A stretch of 64,000 nucleotides of DNA, from positions 106,054,141-106,118,140 of the forward strand of contig NC_079487.1 of NCBI RefSeq assembly GCF_020520425.1, written 5' to 3'. The notes beneath the pieces are model-generated. The model saw only the letters and a program-made list of their open reading frames with translations. It was not told the origin of the DNA and did no database searches. A program made the translations under genes and the position numbers. Below, in pieces: positions 60,340 through 64,000 of the stretch; the stretch's first letter is position 1; every line of letters begins with the position of its first letter. Source of the DNA: Spinacia oleracea. Its lineage: Eukaryota > Streptophyta > Magnoliopsida > Caryophyllales > Amaranthaceae.

Positions 60340-61430
60340 TTATCATAGGTGAGTTACCAATATTATAAAAGAGGCAAATCAAAGCAGCATTTGTTCAGCT
60401 CGACATCAATTTGCCTCTCTTTTAGTATAGTACTCCGTATACATATGTTTGTTAAAAATCGATTAAAATATAAGTCAATTGTTTAGCCTAAATATTTGGA
60501 GGATATTTTTTTTAAGTAGAGAGGACTACGTGTTAGTCGGACATCATTTTTCTTGTTTACCACTTTTTCCATTTTTTTTGGATAAACCACTTTTATGTTC
60601 ACGGTTCTTAGTAAATAAATTCAACTATTAATATCTTAAATTATTAATTAGTAAAAATTATTATTAAAAAAATGGTAGTATTATGTAAGTATTTAGACAA
60701 ATCCAACAAATGCTACTGAGTACATGACTATACCATAAAGTATATTAATAATCACCAAAACACAAATGAGTAGAGGTATGTATGAATATCATAGCTAGTA
60801 TAAAAATCAAATAGTTGCATCTAAAAAATTTAGGAATTACGTAGTAAAGTAGTAGATAGATTAGATTATGCAGCAATTGCTCATGTTTAAAAAAATTACA
60901 TAATTTTGTTTTTTAAATAGTACAATATGGCGGTGATAATTTCTAAATATACTACGTATAAAATAATACGATCAATGACGGTTATAATTATCGCATAGAG
61001 TATTATTGTACTTTTTTTTGTACATTCTTATACCTTGATTGATTTTCTAATTTATTTGTATTCTATTTATGTAAATATAAATTACAAATAAGTAGACTAT
61101 TCTTAAATTTTTATAAAAATCATACTACGTACTCCAGATAATGGATCAATTTTTATATAAAGAGAATCTTATATTGGTTATACTTATTACCAAATAGAAA
61201 ATATTCAATTAAAAAGATATTCTCTATGTATAGAATGATTTTTTTTTAAAATATTATTATTTTGAGGAAAGGAGAATCAAATATTTTTTTTGAGGTAAAA
61301 GTTAACAAAATAGTTATAGAATCAACTATTTTATTTTTTATAATATTTTTTATATCTGCAAGAGAGGCGAATCAATGAGTGACATTTGTCATCATTACAT
61401 TGATTTCCTCTCTTTTAGTATGATATATAG
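60340..61430 (-). mobile_element. Two further Helitron 5'-terminus fragments
   Basis: ATTTGCCTCTCTTTTAGTAT recurs at about 60411-60428, and as ATTTCCTCTCTTTTAGTATG near 61404, in the same orientation as at 60190-60209. Each is preceded by a GAGGCAAATC/GAGGCGAATC arm that can fold back on it, with a GACATTTGTC-type or GCATTTGTTC loop region. They look like the remaining 5' ends of other copies. The DNA between is AT-rich and featureless. Confidence 0.5.
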
Positions 61431-62073
61431 ATAGGAAAATAATATGGCAGTCACCAAATAACCTCCTTTGATAAAATAAATAAATATTTAATATTTTAAT
61501 TAATTAAAATATTAATAACCGCAAAAGATTAATGTTAAATATATCCTTAACTAAATCGCGGGCGTGCTAAGTGATATGTTTTGATTAATAATATATAGAC
61601 ACTAGACATATTACCTATACTAGCACATCAAGCCCAATGCCCCACTTAGCCCAATAACACAATGCACATGGGTATATTTAAAGATATGCAAAACATCATA
61701 TTTCTTTCATGTGGGAGAATACTCCCACACTAACAAAGTGAAGACTATATAACAATCCTCCACTTAGTCTTCAATTTGACGGAATATGCATACATGAAAG
61801 TATCTTTCGATTCGAACTTTCACTTAGTAACGGTTCTTCAAAATACTAACGAAACTTATGGCAGCTAATAGCTTTTGAGCCAAAATTCCTTACGTTAGAA
61901 TCGGAAAAACCTCACACACAAATGTTTAATTTGACTATTTCCGGCCTACGACGAACAAAAAAAAAAACCCTTGAAAAAGTGAAGGAGAGAAAACGGCCAG
62001 TAAAAAAATCCGTAGTGTTTATTTGTTGCAAATTACTTTGACTTATTTTAGCAAAAATAAGATTACATACAAG
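61431..62073. other. Non-coding intergenic DNA
   Basis: No gene or bounded repeat recognised. Short poly(A) run near 61960-61970. Confidence 0.5.
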
Positions 62074-62916
62074 TAGGAGTGCAAATGAGTCGAGCCGGTC
62101 AATAAACTACCGGGGTTCGGGTTCGTTTAGAGCTCGTTCATGTTCGTTCATTTATTAAACGAGCCGAGCTTGAACAACTTTTGAAGCTCGCTTAATAAAC
62201 GAGCTTGAACATGAACATATGTATGCTCGTTCATTTAAGTTCATGAACAAATCGTTCATTTATGTTCATGAACAACTCGTTCATTTATGTTCGTGAACAA
62301 GTTCGTCTAGTTATGTTATGTATCATATTTTACCATATATAAACGTTTTTCTAATATAAATAAAAATCATGTTTTTGACTTTTGAAATCTATAATAGAAT
62401 AAAAATATTTTGAAATAAATTTTTAATTGCTAAATTAGTGCTCTTTGACTCTTTCTAAATTATTAGTTTGTTTATCAAATAAAGTAATGTACTTTAATCT
62501 TTATTATTAGATATGATTATAATTTGTTAGATTTTCAAGTGGTTATACTCTAAAACTCGTTATGATTAACTCGTTAATTTTTCGGAATAAGTACCCAATG
62601 GTTATCCTATACTCACCAATTCTAATATAGAGTATCCAAAATCATGAATGATTAACAAACAAAAAATGCTTCATTGGCACAACATATAAAACAATGCAAA
62701 CTCATTTTGTGAAAATATAAATATAGAATTTCAAATTATCTCCAAACTATAAACCAATCGAAGCACAAACCATTAATCACATTAGTTTAAGAATAATTTA
62801 GCAACAAACTAGAACCTGTTACACCTATTGTAACAGGTTCCAGTTCCGAATCCCCTTTTTGCAACATGATTCCGTTCCTGGAATTTTGACAGGGTACCCT
62901 ATAGTCCACATCCCTA
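62074..62916. mobile_element. Composite hAT-like non-autonomous element
   Basis: Begins TAGGAGTGCAAATGAGTCGA and ends GTCCACATCCCTA, imperfect hAT-like termini (compare TAGGGGTGAGCA). The left part is a GAGCTCGTTCATGTTCGTTC-rich repeat common in plant hAT MITEs. The right part (from about 62600) matches the interior and right arm of the MITE at 57797-58326 (AATATAAATATAGAATT, CAGGGTACCCTAT). Flanks ACATACAA and ACATGTAA hint at an 8-bp duplication with two mismatches. It is probably old, or two elements joined. Confidence 0.6.
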
Positions 62917-64000
62917 ACATGTAAAGACTCGGGTATTTCTCTGACCAATAACTAGATACGGATTATGATACAAATGGGCCAATGGCGCGTTTGTTATACA
63001 CTTGTACAGCACATTTTGCCCATAATTAAGTACGAGTACAACCATCGTTATTGGGCCTATATTATTAATGGGACCAATTCTATTCTCCATCTATGGTAAT
63101 AATAGATTTGTTTCCATTACTAACAGTATGAACATCATCAGCAAAAGTTGTACACAATAACATCAATGCTTGACCATTTCATCGCCAATGTCTAAATCTC
63201 ATTTACAGTATTTTTATTTTCATTTTTTGGGATCTCAATTGGAGTTTCCGCACAAAAAATTACATCACAAAGAAAGTTGCGAAGGAAATGATTCACTCAA
63301 CTGCAATTGGCTTCAAACATGGTATCCCTTGATTTTCCGTAACACCGTGCTATGTGATTAATTATATTTTTAATTTTGTTAAACCATTTGCATTCCCCAT
63401 GTTTAATGTTAATTTTGATTATTTGTTTTGGTTAAACTTATAATTTAGGGTGAATTTTGGAGGGATGTGAATAAACTAAAATATTTTCTTGAATCATTAT
63501 GTATTGTTTATTCATTGAGATCTCTTGTTTAGAGAAATGCAATTTCCCCCTAAATGAAAAGATTTAATGATTGATATTTTCTTTTTGGAATGTAAATTGT
63601 GCGGCCATAAAATTCCAAAGTAATACATGACAATATTTTATATACAAGCGGTTATACTTTGTAAATAGTACGAGTACATCCAATGACTTTGAGGGTAATT
63701 GTGAAGTATACTAATACTATCGCATACTATATGGTTTTTATTTTAATATTTTAATTGACCAGCCACAACAAAACAATTTCTTTGGCCCATTTGCTTGTAC
63801 TTGTGTTGTGACTTGTGAGCACAATTCGGATTAACAAGCTTAACTGCTTAAACATATATTGGCAGGTTGTGTTAAATGGATAGAGGTTACAAACAATCAA
63901 CATGGATGTTCCCATAAGCATTCAAGATTTGACTGTAAACATTTTATTATAAGAAGCAGCTATTGCAACAACAGTACAAGGTTAAGTTTCTCTCAAAACA
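62917..64000. other. Non-coding DNA to the window end
   Basis: I see no supported gene. The open frame at 63170-63361 has no recognisable domain. The sequence is AT-rich throughout. Confidence 0.5.

Overview
This is a transposon-rich, AT-rich plant nuclear window. Spliceosomal introns, plant-type CACTA, L1, copia, Helitron, SINE and Stowaway-like elements, and an ERF003-type AP2/ERF gene all point to a dicot. Frequent TACTCCGTA words and the LTR and MITE families seen here fit Caryophyllales (spinach/beet/quinoa relatives); that placement is inference, not proof.

Only one ordinary host gene is well supported: a two-exon AP2/ERF transcription factor orthologous in appearance to Arabidopsis ERF003 (3929-4609, + strand). 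Its flanks hold a complete tRNA-derived SINE with target-site duplications (1537-1742), a truncated SINE copy, a Stowaway-like MITE, a ~107-bp tandem repeat with a (TA)100 tract grown inside one unit, and two non-autonomous CACTA pieces of one family (1-121 and 10488-10742).

10850-23337 is a complete 12.5-kb CACTA element (TIR CACTACTA, TSD TAT). It carries a four-exon TNP2-type transposase that I read as open throughout (1092 aa). Downstream is a seven-exon TNPA-like gene, open except for one base missing in an A7 run. A common non-coding leader exon may serve both.

23670-46055 is a four-layer nest. A Stowaway/mariner-type MITE was split by an L1-type LINE (minus strand, 23736-45782). That LINE was split inside ORF1 by a 17-kb CACTA element (27365-44625, TSD AGT). 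The CACTA was in turn split by a Ty1/copia-type LTR element (29691-39987, TSD TATAT). The middle CACTA holds fragments of a host EEF1AKMT4-like methyltransferase gene and a 160-bp tandem array.

46056-51274 is non-coding with several MITEs, including a long-TIR (MULE-like) one. 50878-61430 is a minus-strand Helitron complex built on a retroposed sequence. About 310 bp of flank plus a Helitron 3' end is present twice; the flanks are ~99% alike but the Helitron parts are only roughly 80% alike. A third complete CACTA (55027-59743, TSD AGA) sits in the second Helitron. It carries tRNA-Tyr-like copies, a 5'-leader-like exon, an ankyrin-like fragment and a nested hAT MITE with an 8-bp TSD. The window ends with a second, older hAT-like composite (62074-62916) and plain intergenic DNA.

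No host metabolic or defence operon is present. The notable biology is how elements insert into and capture one another.
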